A stretch of DNA of 64,000 nt from Lineus longissimus (Eukaryota; Nemertea; Pilidiophora; Heteronemertea; Lineidae): NCBI RefSeq assembly GCF_910592395.1, contig NC_088310.1, positions 26,429,491 through 26,493,490 on the forward strand, given 5' to 3'. The notes beneath the pieces were generated by a model. It saw only the letters and a program-made list of their open reading frames with translations. It had not been told where the DNA came from and made no database searches. Shown here piece after piece: positions 34,636 through 46,325 of the stretch. The translations under genes were made by a program, and so were the position numbers. Numbering within the stretch: position 1 is the stretch's first letter; the number at the start of each line of letters is the position of its first letter.

Positions 34636-36187
34636 GTAAGTACATTTTTCGAGTCAGCATAACCGGCTGAAACTTCACCCTTCGATCGTAGGCGGAGGAC
34701 AGCCAATGAAGTCTGACCTTGGTGTCGAAGCAAGTTGCTTCTGAACCAAGATACACTAATTGCTCCAACTGTTATTTCTCCTTTGATGACTTTAAATCAC
34801 CACCACGACTACCTGAAGTTGGAACAAAAGTTAATATTGGTTCCAACTTCTGTGGTAGCGGCGCTCATTCGTAGTCTTCATTGGCGTATTTTGTGGGATG
34901 GGGCAGCGCAGATTCCGACATACTGTGAACACCATCCCTTAGCTACACGTGCAGTCTTGTAGATTGTTGGTAGGGACTGTTACTCAAGTTGAAACTACAT
35001 GTAGTTGATCCCGGACGCATTCTGGAATCGTCCATCACCGAGGGTTCTTTGCTGGTTAGAAGAACTCTTATCTTGTCCATTGTTTGATAGCGTTTCGAGA
35101 TGTTCTTTCATTGGGTCTGCGTGTACATAACATATATATAACACATGTGACGGATAACTTCAGGTTGACGCAAATCCGCTTTTCCCCATATGCTCATGGA
35201 CTGCTTACCTTTCAGGCAAACTTAACCGACGCCCGGGTCGTGGTGCGCCGCTTGGAGCTCTGTCCTTGTGGACTCCGTGCCTCGCCGAGGTGCTTCTGTC
35301 ACTGGCACCATGTCACATAGCCTAACGCCTCGGCACCTCTTCCTCTATTTTTATTAGCTCAGTTCCGAAGATAAGAGGAAGCGACAGCTGCGTAAGGAGA
35401 GAAATAGAGTAGCCGCCCAGAAATGTCGGATGAAAAGGAAGGCAAAGGCCGATGTTCTTGTTGATGTAAGAAACCTTTTTATTTGACATTAACTCTTGAT
35501 TGACAAGTTCAGATAACTTTTGCGTGCATACATAAGTGTTTGACACATCTTCCAATGAAACCAAGTCCTCAGTCCTTCTCTGGATGGCATGGTTGGTCAT
35601 GCAGTATGAGTAAATGGACAGCCGTATACGTAGCGCCATGTTTGAACGCCAATATTCATGTTGTGGTTCTTGGTTAGGTTGGTGGTAGGCTATGCACCTT
35701 CTTCATTCCCAGCTCTGACAGCAATTAAGTTCCATCTTTGCCACGAAGACAGCCTGTAGAATACCTAATCGAGTACATTTTAAAAATGTCTGTCTCTGGT
35801 TTCTTGCAGGAGTCCAAAGATCTGGAATCAAAGAACAAACACTTGTGGAACACAATCAGTGAGCTGGAAGAAGAGAAGAACAAACTCCTTGATATGTTAA
35901 AATGCCACACTCCCTTCTGCCTCGACCCGCCCCTTATTACGGCAGATCGTAATCTCGCTAACACGTTCGCGGCCAACCCGGTGAGGAAGCCTCGTCTGGA
36001 CTCCATTGGAACGTGCTCCAGTACGAGCTTCGACACCGAGGGTCCCCTTTCTCCAGACCTGGACGACTCCGAGAGTAGTGATGATACGTGTAGTCGAAAT
36101 GGCAGTGTCACCACCGGCGATCAATACATACCTCAGGGTAATTTATTTGAAACAATCGACGCAGGGGATCTCGCTCTAAATTGGTAA
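34387..36187 (+). CDS. ATF3-like: ATF3/JDP2-type bZIP transcription factor, three coding exons, 244 aa
   Basis: Assembled as exons 34387-34635, 35358-35465 and 35810-36187, all introns phase 0 with good GT-AG junctions. The first coding exon carries MTPIIKQEIRSAIQIKRL, closely like the TPFVKEELRFAIQ segment of ATF3. The second encodes the basic region with the invariant NxxAAxxCR pattern (NRVAAQKCR). The third encodes the zipper with five leucines in perfect heptads, ending LKCHTPFC like the ATF3/JDP2 HRPTC end. These factors act in the nucleus as homodimers or with Jun, binding CRE (TGACGTCA) and AP-1 (TGACTCA) sites, often as stress-induced repressors. The protein is longer than vertebrate ATF3 (181 aa) because of a Ser/Asp-rich C-terminal extension after the zipper. 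The start follows a 3' splice acceptor (TTTTTCAG, ending 34385) by one base, so non-coding exon(s) lie upstream, as in vertebrate ATF3. Confidence 0.88.
35358..35465 (+). CDS. ATF3-like: ATF3-like gene, coding exon 2 (basic region)
   Basis: Thirty-six codons bounded by acceptor TTTTTATTAG and donor GAT/GTAAG, both phase 0. It encodes SSEDKRKRQLRKERNRVAAQ and then KCRMKRKAKADVLVD, the DNA-contacting basic region and start of the zipper. A nearby AG five bases later would shift the frame and is rejected. Confidence 0.9.
35810..36187 (+). CDS. ATF3-like: ATF3-like gene, coding exon 3 (leucine zipper and C-terminus)
   Basis: Acceptor GGTTTCTTGCAG. Starts ESKDLESKNKHLWNTISELE, giving regular heptad leucines, then LLDMLKCHTPFC. 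About 90 further residues are rich in Ser, Asp and Glu (for example DLDDSESSDDT) and end DLALNW before TAA at 36185-36187. Confidence 0.9.
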   Translation, partial: ESKDLESKNKHLWNTISELEEEKNKLLDMLKCHTPFCLDPPLITADRNLANTFAANPVRKPRLDSIGTCSSTSFDTEGPLSPDLDDSESSDDTCSRNGSVTTGDQYIPQGNLFETIDAGDLALNW

Positions 36188-39100
36188 AGTAGTCCATATC
36201 TATCAAGACAGTTCAGAAAGTTCATCATCAGAGGTATATTTTCACTACCTCTGATATATCATAAATATGACATTAAGCATCCTGCCACATCAGGCTTTTG
36301 TATCGTTGAGTGTCTTTAGAAGGCCTGCTATGGGAGGATGACATTCAGGGAGTTCAGTCGAAGATGCTTTTTTGGGATTGTGAATTGCTTTAAATGTAAA
36401 AAAAATTCAAATGTTTTATGAATATGCAAACTTCTGCACTTGTGAGCTGCTGTCTCAAACACGGTCTATCATATACGTATTGTAATCGAATGTCGGAAAG
36501 GCACCAGTGACTGTAATCGGACAAAAATGTCGTCACATTACAGTTTGGGATAAAAGTACAGGTACTTGTAGATACTTATTTTAACATGTATACTTTCCAA
36601 TTGTCGAGCTTTACACTAGTGGTATTCTTGAAAGCAGCAAGACTATTTTTTCTTAATTCTATGAAAGGAACATTTCGTGTCAAAGTTTTTATGAAATGCG
36701 TCAGCAATCAATATTGGGCATTAAAAATTGTACAGACCTTGGTTCTGCTGTGTCAAATATATTATGGCTTCTGACATCAGGACCAAAAGTCAACAATCTG
36801 TAATCTCACCCTTAGGCAGTTACCACACTGGGCAGCACCATCATATCTCAGGTTTGACACAGCTGACTTCTAGCAGGGCACAGGTGCAGAAGAGGTGTAA
36901 TTTGTGTCTCTCAAATTTTATCCATGTTTCATATTGTTGTGAAAGTCTGGTCGGGCTCAGCTGTTTATTTTCTCCGACATTCCGTCTCTAAAAATGGGCA
37001 TGGCATTGGCTGTACCCATTTCAACTCCTATTCTGATATTCTTCCCTAAAGGGGCTTTTGGGGATACAATCAGTACTCAACGAAAGCCTGTTAACTAAGA
37101 CGTTTTCCTTCCTTTGATGGTGGACGGTGACCTTGGCTGACTGATGGTTCAGCAATTCATAGCTGAAGCTTGACAACAACGATCCATGGCAAGGGATGAG
37201 TTAAGTTCTTGGAATCCTGTGTCATGCTTCCTTTCCTTCAGTTAGCGTTCAACATCAGGGTGTTCCCCAGTTACTGTTGATGGTGCACCATGGTAACCTA
37301 GCTCGCTGAACAAATATGAGTCAGATGGTTGGTGGAATGAATGTAACGTGTTTTCAAACCAGAATCCCGATCATAGCCTACATGGTAAACATTTACTCTG
37401 TGGTGGACTTGTCCTGCTTGTTATCCTTGTGATGCTAAGAAACAAACTGGTACTGAGCCTGCACCCTTCAGAGTGTCATAGTCACAATGCATTCTTCATC
37501 AACAATGGCACAATATAGGCTCAGCTCATCTTGATGGCTTTCGGATGAAAGTTTGACTTTTTGTGTTGTGTCATAACTTTCGTCATCAGAATGCATAATC
37601 AGTAGGGAATCAAATACCGGTGCCTGAGTTAATGTTTAATTCTTTAAGTTTGAGTCTGCAGAGAATGTGATTGCAAATATCTCTGGAAATATTGCGAAAT
37701 TCTTGCTGGCGACTTCCTCTCAGACGATCCCGTGGCCAAGGTAAAGAGACATTGTATGCCTCCCACACGTTGACATGTTTAATAAACGATACGAGTGGAA
37801 GTAAAAACTGCTACCTTCACTATGCCTTCTGGTTCACCATTAGGAGTATGACTAATACAAGTTGAACACCTTTTCTCTGGTATTTTGCAATAGTGGCGAA
37901 CTTGTCCATCCGATAAAGCCAAAATAAACCGTTTCTTAGAAAAAAATAGCAGATATCGATTATGAGCAGTTTTTTTAGGTGGACCTAATATTTCATATAT
38001 GAAACCTAGATGATAGTGAGGTATAAACAGTTAGAGGTGAATGGCATAAACATGTCAGTGGGTTAAGCAGGTGACAGTGAGGTATCTAGAGTGATAAACA
38101 TATTCTATCAGACTACAAGATTCCTTAACAGATTCCGCGATATAGGACTTGTTCCTATTGCAATGAATGTTGCGAAACCACTCAGATGTGGTTGATGGAT
38201 TCAGCAGACGGAAGTGTGTTCGTAAAACAGTTTGAAAATCTTAAAAGGTTCATCGGTGTTGTCATTCAATATTTTCTTCTCCACTTCGGTTTTTTTTCTC
38301 CTCATGTGTTGTCAAAATTCACATCGAATAAAGATGCATGCGGGTTCATGCACTACTTCCATTGAATAAGCTTCATGATTGACACATGGAGGCATGTAGA
38401 TTCAGACGACTTCCTTTTGGGTTACCTGCAACGCCACGATTCAAACTAACGATGTCAGATTTCTGAAAGTAATTTGCCTATAACATATCATTTTGTTTAA
38501 AAAATAGTAATTTCGGTTTGATATAGAAATGTAAATGGAACGTTGGCTCTTTCGCTAACATATTGAAACCTTCTATCTGGTAATTTGACGAGTGTCGAAA
38601 AAAAAGTTCGAGGATAATAATTTTCAAATTTATGCTTCCATGTACCATGACTTATTTTTCATTTAATTTGTCAGAGTTCTTTAATGTGATATGCCAGTAT
38701 ATTATTTCATGATCATGTTACATATGTTTATATGGTTATGTGTGCATGATCTGTATAACATGTTTCCCCACCTTGCCACTACTTGAAAGATTTCTTGTTC
38801 GTTTTCCCTCTGTAAATCTGTGGACAGAATCTCAAATTTAAAGGAAATGCTGAAACCATTAGGGATCATCTTCTTCTTCTTCAGCGTTCAACCTGCCTAA
38901 GTACTATAACCTCAGTCCTGTGGCGGAGAGGGATCATCTCAAAACTGCTTGATTAATGCCATATGATAGATGAGATTTTTTCATATCGAGGAGGGTGTGG
39001 GTCTGCCGTTTAAATGCCAAAATTTCGTGTTTTTTTTTTTTTTTTCTTTCCATTTTTTTTTTCCGATCATCCAAAATAAAATGTTGATGCCAAATACACA

Positions 39101-41470
39101 CCTCACTTTTAGTCTTTTAGAAGGGGGAGAGGAGTTCAGAGAGGGAGATGAAAAAACTTTGATAGTGACATAAAGCAAGTTTGAGGTGATCCCGTACCTC
39201 TATAAGATCTTCATCTTACGGTTACCACCCTGCCTGTGTTCAATTTGTTTTGTATGGTAAATGCGGTTTAAAGGGGGATTCGACCAGGCGGCATGGTTTT
39301 GATTGTGCATTTCTTGTAGCTACGTAGTTGAATCTTTGAAAACCCCTGGGTATGGGTTTCCTCAAGGACCAGGATGGATGCAACTGTCATTGATACAGAA
39401 ATCTCATATCAAAGCCATTTTAGTATGTTCCCCTTTAATTAGCAACTATATAGCATAGCTTTCACCAAATAAAAAGTTGTACATGTATTTGCTCAACCAG
39501 TGTACTTGTGTACTGTCATGTAATCATATAAGTTTTCGTCTTTCATGATACTCTGTGTGCTTGTAATGTCTGGTGATGGTTTTATCATATTCTGTGAAAG
39601 AAGTATTATGTGTAATTTGTGCCGGTGTATACATGTAGACATGTCCAAAGATGATGCTTTAAAATATGATTTGTTCATCCTCGGGCGACTTGTTTGCCTC
39701 CGTTTTCGAAAAGCCACAGGAATAAGGTGACGGTGAATTCTCGGTGAATTAAATTCTTAGTTACTCTTGGATGAAAATGGGAATTGATTTATTGATCCTT
39801 AGTGATTACTGAACAATATTGGCACCGTGAAAAAAAGTCTCTGGGGTATTTTTTGTAGAACTGTACGGTCTTACATGTTCGTAATTTGTAATATCAGCTT
39901 CTTGTGATCACTACGCTTTTCATTGTGATATAGAACAATTCATATGTGTTTGTGTGTTCGAGTACTAATGATGGGTAGTTTCCTTTATAAAATTTAATCT
40001 TTATGATAATCGGTAATCACGTGTATATACATGGACTGAATAGCTCTTTGTATTCGTAGTCATTCATTAGGAAGATCATGGCGTATAACAATTGTGTGGT
40101 AGTTTTAGATGAATCTCTCATTTTCACATCTTCTTCATCCGAGTTGAGACAAAACGACACAACTCTAATAGCATACCAAGGGACCATTTTGACTTCAGTC
40201 TGTAAGACCACTGCCAAAACATCGACTGTCGTCTGCCTGTAAATGACATCATTAAAAGTATATTTCGTCATCAGTTTGAGTGAATGATGTCATCGATTTG
40301 AGTGATATATATTTTCAGAGAAAAAGAACAGAGAGAGAACGTTCCATTTTGTATACAATCTTATAGGGACAGGAACCTAGTTCCAACCGTCATCTACTTT
40401 CATACCGTAGTGTGACTATTTTATACTTTTGTATCATCATCATTGACTTTCGTATATATGGCCATTGCGTCAACATCTGTACAATGTACTCTCCAGCAAT
40501 ACGAATTAACTTCAAAATACAATAGAGAATTGCATAATTGTTCGAATGGAGAGTGGTAATTAGGTCTAACAATGGCGGACGACGACAATGAAAACTAGAC
40601 GAGTGAGAACAAAATATGTAAATAAATGACGTCATGATTGCAAATGGCAGAAATGATTGTAGTTTATTAGAAAAGGTGCCGAAATGTGCATAATGACATA
40701 TTATAGACGCACACAGTACTTTGTATAATCAAAGCAATAACAAAGGTATCGTGTAAAAAAATCAGGGATTCTTGAAGCAGCATTTGGTGACGAGATTTCC
40801 GATTGTGTACTACGCAGTCCTGTATCATAAAAACTTAGATGAATGAACTTATCACATGGGTTATATTAGCAACCATGTGGTGATCATTTTGATTACGATA
40901 ATTTGACAGTTGACCCCACAGTAGCCACACTTTCAAGTGTTGCCTGTATCTCAATGCGGACTGTAGGCTACTGAGACAGTCACCGACATCCACATCTGCA
41001 TTTCGGTGGTATATACGAGATCACAGCACTAACTGAGAGGTGAACTTTATAAAGCAAATAGTAAGCTTAATGAAATATTTTGTGCTGTAGGACTTTATGG
41101 ATTTGACATAAAGTAAAGGTTGGTCTTAATTTCCTCTTTAATTTGACTTTCTTGTTGTAGCACATGCAGATAAATCGGCGTTCTTCTTCTGACGAACAAG
41201 TGACTTACGAACAACGCTGATAATTTGGCATGTTGTGTCATTAGTTCACACACTTATTACTTGTTAAAGTGTAGAGGCATTATATTTTCATATTAGTTGA
41301 TTCATCTTGGCCATTAATGTAAATAATCTTCATGTAAATATGTAAATACTTCAAATCCTGTTCAAGTATATGTGTACTCTTGTAAATTTCTTATTGTGTA
41401 CCTCTTGAATGCATCTATAAGTTTGTTGTGTACATATGAAAGTTTATTGAAAATAAACTGGTGTCAAAAG
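36188..41470 (+). other. Non-coding region after the ATF3-like gene, possible long 3' UTR
   Basis: No supported coding exon. Several AATAAA hexamers follow the stop codon, including 37781-37786, near 37924 and near 38326. The one at 41452-41457 is followed within about 25 bases by a GT-rich stretch (GTTGTTGTTTG), a textbook cleavage-site context. Poly(T) runs lie near 39030-39062 and a CRE octamer TGACGTCA at 40627-40634. Whether one long 3' UTR spans the region or another gene ends there cannot be decided from sequence. Confidence 0.4.
41452..41457 (+). terminator. Strong candidate poly(A) signal
   Basis: AATAAA on the plus strand with a GT-rich downstream element (GTTGTTGTTTG). It lies about 5.3 kb beyond the ATF3-like stop codon and about 85 bases before the 35-bp satellite. 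It could end a long ATF3-like 3' UTR or an unseen transcript. Confidence 0.4.
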
Positions 41471-41542
41471 TGAACACTGTTGTTGTTTGAAATATAATTT
41501 TCTCTCTTACTCTGTAACTGGTACCAGTATGTGTATCAGATA

Positions 41543-42362
41543 CACTGGCAGCACATTGTCTAGCAAGACTTGCTGTAGCCCAAAGGTACTTCGTCCAGCA
41601 AGACTTGCTGTAGCTAGCCCGGAAGCACCATGTCCAGCAAGTCTTGCTGAAGCCCGGAAGCACCATGTCCAGCGAGACTTGCTGAAGCCCGGAAGCACCA
41701 TGTCCAGCAAGTCTTGCTGTAGCTAGCCCGGAAGCACCATGTCCAGCGAGACTTGCTGAAGCCCGGAAGCACCATGTCCAGCAAGTCTTGCTGTAGCCCA
41801 AAGGTACTTCGTCCAGCGAGACTTGCTGAAGCCCGGAAGCACCATGTCCAGCAAGTCTTGCTGCAGCCCAAAGGTACTTCGTCCAGCGAGACTTGCTGAA
41901 GCCCGGAAGCACCATGTCCAGCAAGTCTTGCTGCAGCCCAAAGGTACTTCGTCCAGCGAGACTTGCTGAAGCCCGGAAGCACCAGTTCCAGCAAGTCTTG
42001 CTGTAGCCCAAAGGTACTTCTTTCAGCGAGACTTGCTGAAGCCCGGAAGCACCATGTCCAGCAAGTCTTGCTGTAGCCCAAAGGTACTTCGTCCAGCAAG
42101 ACTTGCTGAAGCCCGGAAGCACCATGTCCAGCAAGTCTTGCTGCAGCCCAAAGGTACTTCGTCCAGCGAGACTTGCTGAAGCCCGGAAGCACCATGTCCA
42201 GCAAGTCTTGCTGCAGCCCAAAGGTACTTCGTCCAGCGAGACTTGCTGAAGCCCGGAAGCACCAGTTCCAGCAAGACATACTGACGCCCGGAAGCACCAT
42301 GCCTAGCATGACTTGCTTTTGCCCGAATTAAAGCACCATGTCTACACGACTCGCTGTAGCCC
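41543..42362. repeat. 35-bp minisatellite with 70-bp higher-order unit, about 23 copies
   Basis: Units start TCCAGCAAGTCTTGCTG or TCCAGCGAGACTTGCTG and alternate between two endings, ...CCCAAAGGTACTTCG and ...CCCGGAAGCACCATG, making a 70-bp dimer through most of the array. Two units near the left end carry a 4-base insertion (TAGC). Each AAG-type unit contains a 15-bp dyad, CAGCAAG-N-CTTGCTG. Units decay at both edges. The minus strand has no stops in several frames, giving spurious frames of 72-268 codons. Confidence 0.92.
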
Positions 42363-45300
42363 GTCCAGTTTTCAGACTATCACATTACATACTGGCTTAC
42401 ATGTTCATACCATCGGATTTAGAAGGCGAAAGACAGGTCGGCCCGGCTGTGGCCATGCAGGGACGGAGTGGCGAACGTACGTTTGCTCCGGATTTCCTAA
42501 GACGGGGTTTGAATTCAATTTTGTTTGACGGCAATACGACGTGTAATTATGTTATTGTGTGAATCATTTTTGGTGCCAACAGCTCGACAACTCAATATGA
42601 CAGAGGTCCCTTCGGTCCAAGGTGGAGACGACCATGTCGGCGCCAACCACGTGGTCAATTACGATGACTAACCTTTCGATTAGAATCTCGCGGCGGTGAG
42701 ACATAAGGATGGCGTCAGAATGGTGTCGTCACCCGACACGTGGCAAGAAAGAGAAAAATGGCTATTTAGGAAGATTGTTTTCTTTGTGAGTTGAATGATG
42801 CTTTCCAATGAGTAATAATCGAGAAAACATTACGAATTATGAAATACTCTTGTTGGTATCCAAGTTGGTACCCCTTTGCCACGTTCCGCCAGCACAGACG
42901 GTTTCCTTAACGCTTCGTTCTGAATGCTCCTACATCCTATATGATACTCGTAGTAAAGCATGATACTCGTAGTAGCATGCTTTAGTAATGTCCAGCGTTC
43001 CAGAATCGTTGTAAGTGGCTAAGTGGACAGGCATCTCCTTTTGCCTACTAGGCCGGGATTTCGGCGGACTATCGAATCTGCGCCACGCCCAATGGTGGTT
43101 GCTTGAACGAAAAGTTTTGGGGCGACAAGACTTCCGCAAGAAAGCCTTACAAAAAAGTGAAATCACGAAGATCAGCACTTCACAATAATCATGGCGCTTG
43201 TTTCCTGTTGAAATGATGATATTCTTGTTAATAACCAAACGACATTTGATAGTATTAATGTATTTTCAACACATTCCTATTCGCTCCACATCAAAGGCTC
43301 AGTATTTGTTAAACAATCAGAAACGCTGAATGAAAGACATGCCGGCCGATTGCGGCAAGCTTTGAAGTCGGTTGCCATACTAAAGAGTGACTATGTCACA
43401 TGAACGCCGATGTACTTGCAGACGAATAACTTTTTTAATTCTGGTTATCATATCATTCAGCCCAAAGTAAAGACATAAGGATCATATAAGCAAGGATAGT
43501 TGAGGCCATAATTTGTCCGCAAAGTGCACTTTTGTGTACTTGAATGGGGTAAATGCATTTAGGCCTAAACAACTTCACTATACCAGCCAATGCAGGATGG
43601 TTGAATTGTACGTCAACGACGTTTGCCTACCGTTATTTCCTATCACGTAACATTTTCCGACATTTTACTCCTATTTCCGACATTTTCCGGCTTGGGCATT
43701 ATTTTGTTTTCTTCCTTTCACGTCCTTGAAACCATTTCTTCCGGGAAATGTATTCGTTTTTTGTTTGTTCGGAGAATAATGAGAACGCTTCTGTTAATCA
43801 TACAGTGCATAAATTTCATGCACTGCTCACCATTCATGCAAAAGATGACTGTTGTTTAATTATTTGCAGCGAAAATCTTGGTAGCTCCTTTATTTTTGCA
43901 TCAATGTTGGTGGTCCAGCAGGTGATTGGCTTACATATATGCCAATTATCAGAGAAACATCTCCATGTGGCAAATACCAATATATCAATCTTTAAGTTGC
44001 TTAAATCCCAAGATTGCCAAAGTTATAGGTATTTGGTACAATAACAGGTTCTGAAGAAAAATAAATATTTTAGCATGAAAGGTGATAGGAGCGGAATAGA
44101 TGCCCCTGGTTCAGACAAGTAAATGTTTGGAGAATCTATCCATCAAACTCGGTCAGGTCGGACGAAATCACGAAAGCTGCACGATGGTTTAGAGTCATAC
44201 TTAGATGTACCTGAACAAAAGTCCACTTGTTTGTCAGAAGACGCGAACATGTAAGCGAGTCTGTTGCATTGACTGATAGTGTACAGTAATCGTTCATTTT
44301 GATCTAATTCAAATTGAGTAATTGTCATATAAGATAGACCATAACGTTTGAATAAAGCACACAATATGGGTTTTCTTATACATATCTTTGTGTGATGAAT
44401 GATGTTGTGTGTTGTAACATCAAAAAAATTCAATATCGGTGAGGCCAGTATCGGACCACACGCTCAAATAAGATGTAGATAGCATTGTTACAAGTGTTTC
44501 TATCTGGTGAACAAATCACTTGGCCGCTTTTCTTTGGCAGCAAACATCTCTAACCCACACGAAGTATCAAAATAAAAGCAACAACTTATCTCATGAAAGA
44601 CACGTTGTATGAAAAAGTAGCCGAACGCCGGAGGTCCTCTCGGAAAAAATCGCTACACTAAAGAGTGAAGTGTCACTTTCAGACAAGTTTGAGAGAAAAG
44701 GGAGGCGTTTCTTTATCTGAAGCTTCTTTGGTGGTCTCCCGAATGCTTGGGAGGTCGTCACGCATGATGACAGACTACAATGCGTTCTAATTCGCGCCTC
44801 GATGGGAGGTTTCAAACATGATATCATATCGCGCTTTGGCGAAGGATTCGATATCGCCAACAGGTGCATTCGGCATTACTCGGTGATTTCCGTCATCTGA
44901 AGGAATTATGGTTGGGGTTACACACGTTATTGATAATTCAGTATCGACAACAGAGACCATCCCATGGAAAATTACCGTTCTAATATTAATGAATAACACC
45001 TATATCTGCATGGACCATTTTGCAACCACAAATAACTTTAGAAAGGTCAGAAGAATCATCACCAAAAATTCCACTTTTCACTCCGTAATTATCTCATGCA
45101 ATAATAACGAAACCTTTGTCTAAAAGACCCCTAAAATATACCCAACGTACCATTTATAGCTTCCAGATGATAAAAGTAAGGTCATTCCAGCAATACTGTG
45201 TTATTTTAGTCGCATGTATGTATTATTTACCTCATCAAACTCATCGTCCAATGTCATGAGGCACATTCCTGTATTTCCGTTAACGCACGACATGTCGATC

Positions 45301-45501
45301 GGCAAATGGCGTAAATCAACACACATTCAATCACATGATATTTTTAGTTTCATTTCAAACAGTTATCTTGCAAAGTCACAGACTGTCAATATGTTGAAGT
45401 GTGGACTATAAATCAGTCGCAATGGGTGACGACTCAATAATTATCCAATAGCTCAACCATTCTCAAACCTAATTTACTAAAATCTCAAATCTCGTCCCTG
45501 T
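42363..45501. other. Gene-poor interval
   Basis: Short open frames only, none convincing. An 18-bp near-duplication (ATACTCGTAGTA, twice) sits near 42,940-42,975. Nothing else that I can support. Confidence 0.4.
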
Positions 45502-46325
45502 CTTAAAATGGTTTATGCCTGTTTCGCCTATTCCTGTTTCGCCTATTCCTGTTTCGCCTACAAAATTCCTGTTTCGCCTATTCCTGTTTCGCCTATTCCT
45601 GTTTCGCCTACTTTCCAGTACCCCTACAATAAATCGACTCTCCCAGGGGGAACCTTAGGGATGCATGTCCATTTTATGGGGAAAATGTGAGGGGACAATT
45701 GGATGATGTTAACGATGTGATGACAATTTGACTAATCAAATGCCATCAACTTTGTTATGCCATGACCGTTTTGAAAGAGTCACCTTGAAAGCGGGGACAG
45801 TCCGGGACTTATTTGACCATAGGACCATAGGACCATACTGACACACAGTAAAAACTAATCGATTAAGTAGAGTAAAGCAGTCGTTTATTTTATGAAAACT
45901 GAATTCATGAGTTTTTGATAAAAATACATAATATTGTACATTCTCATAATTATTTGATCAAAATCAGCTGTAAAACCCATGTCATAATATACATGTAGGT
46001 ACAGCACATATAAAGTCAAACAAGGTGGAAAATACATATCATGATATTATGTCAGACAAGGTAACTGATGGCATCAACGTAACTCATTATGTCCCTCTCT
46101 CCATTGACGTATTGTTCTTTGAGGCGTAACATGCGTTCGTCAATGCGTACATAATGTGGCTCTCCTCGGGTTTGGTCGGTCAGTAAGGGACGGTTCATAT
46201 TCCTACGTCTGTGGGGAGGTTAGCAATACATTTGAATAGGCGAAACAGGAATAGGCGAAACAGGAATAGGCGAAACAGGAATAGGCGGAACAGGAATAGG
46301 CGAAACAGGAATACACCCTTAAAAT
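45502..46325. mobile_element. TU-like foldback transposon with 15-bp tandem-repeat termini
   Basis: The element spans 45510-46317 (808 bp) and is flanked by an 8-bp direct repeat CTTAAAAT (45502-45509 and 46318-46325), a target-site duplication. Its ends are inverted: GGTTTATGCCTGTTTCGCC on the left matches the reverse complement of the right end at 17 of 19 positions. Both termini consist of tandem copies of a 15-bp unit (CCTGTTTCGCCTATT on the left to about 45611, its complement on the right from about 46234). The ~620-bp interior has no coding capacity but includes three copies of GACCATAG near 45818-45838. Termini made of 15-bp tandem repeats with 8-bp target duplications are the defining layout of sea-urchin TU elements. 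It is non-autonomous. Confidence 0.8.

Noticed and set aside
41415-42309. Minus-strand open frames of 72-268 codons with repeated CWTWCFRAS-like units
   Set aside because: They are translations of the 35-bp minisatellite in shifting frames; the unit length is not a multiple of three and no splice or start context supports a gene.
45526-45611. Short tandem repeat considered as a CRISPR-like array
   Set aside because: Eukaryotic context, 15-bp units without unique spacers, and an inverted partner array with a target duplication show a transposon terminus.
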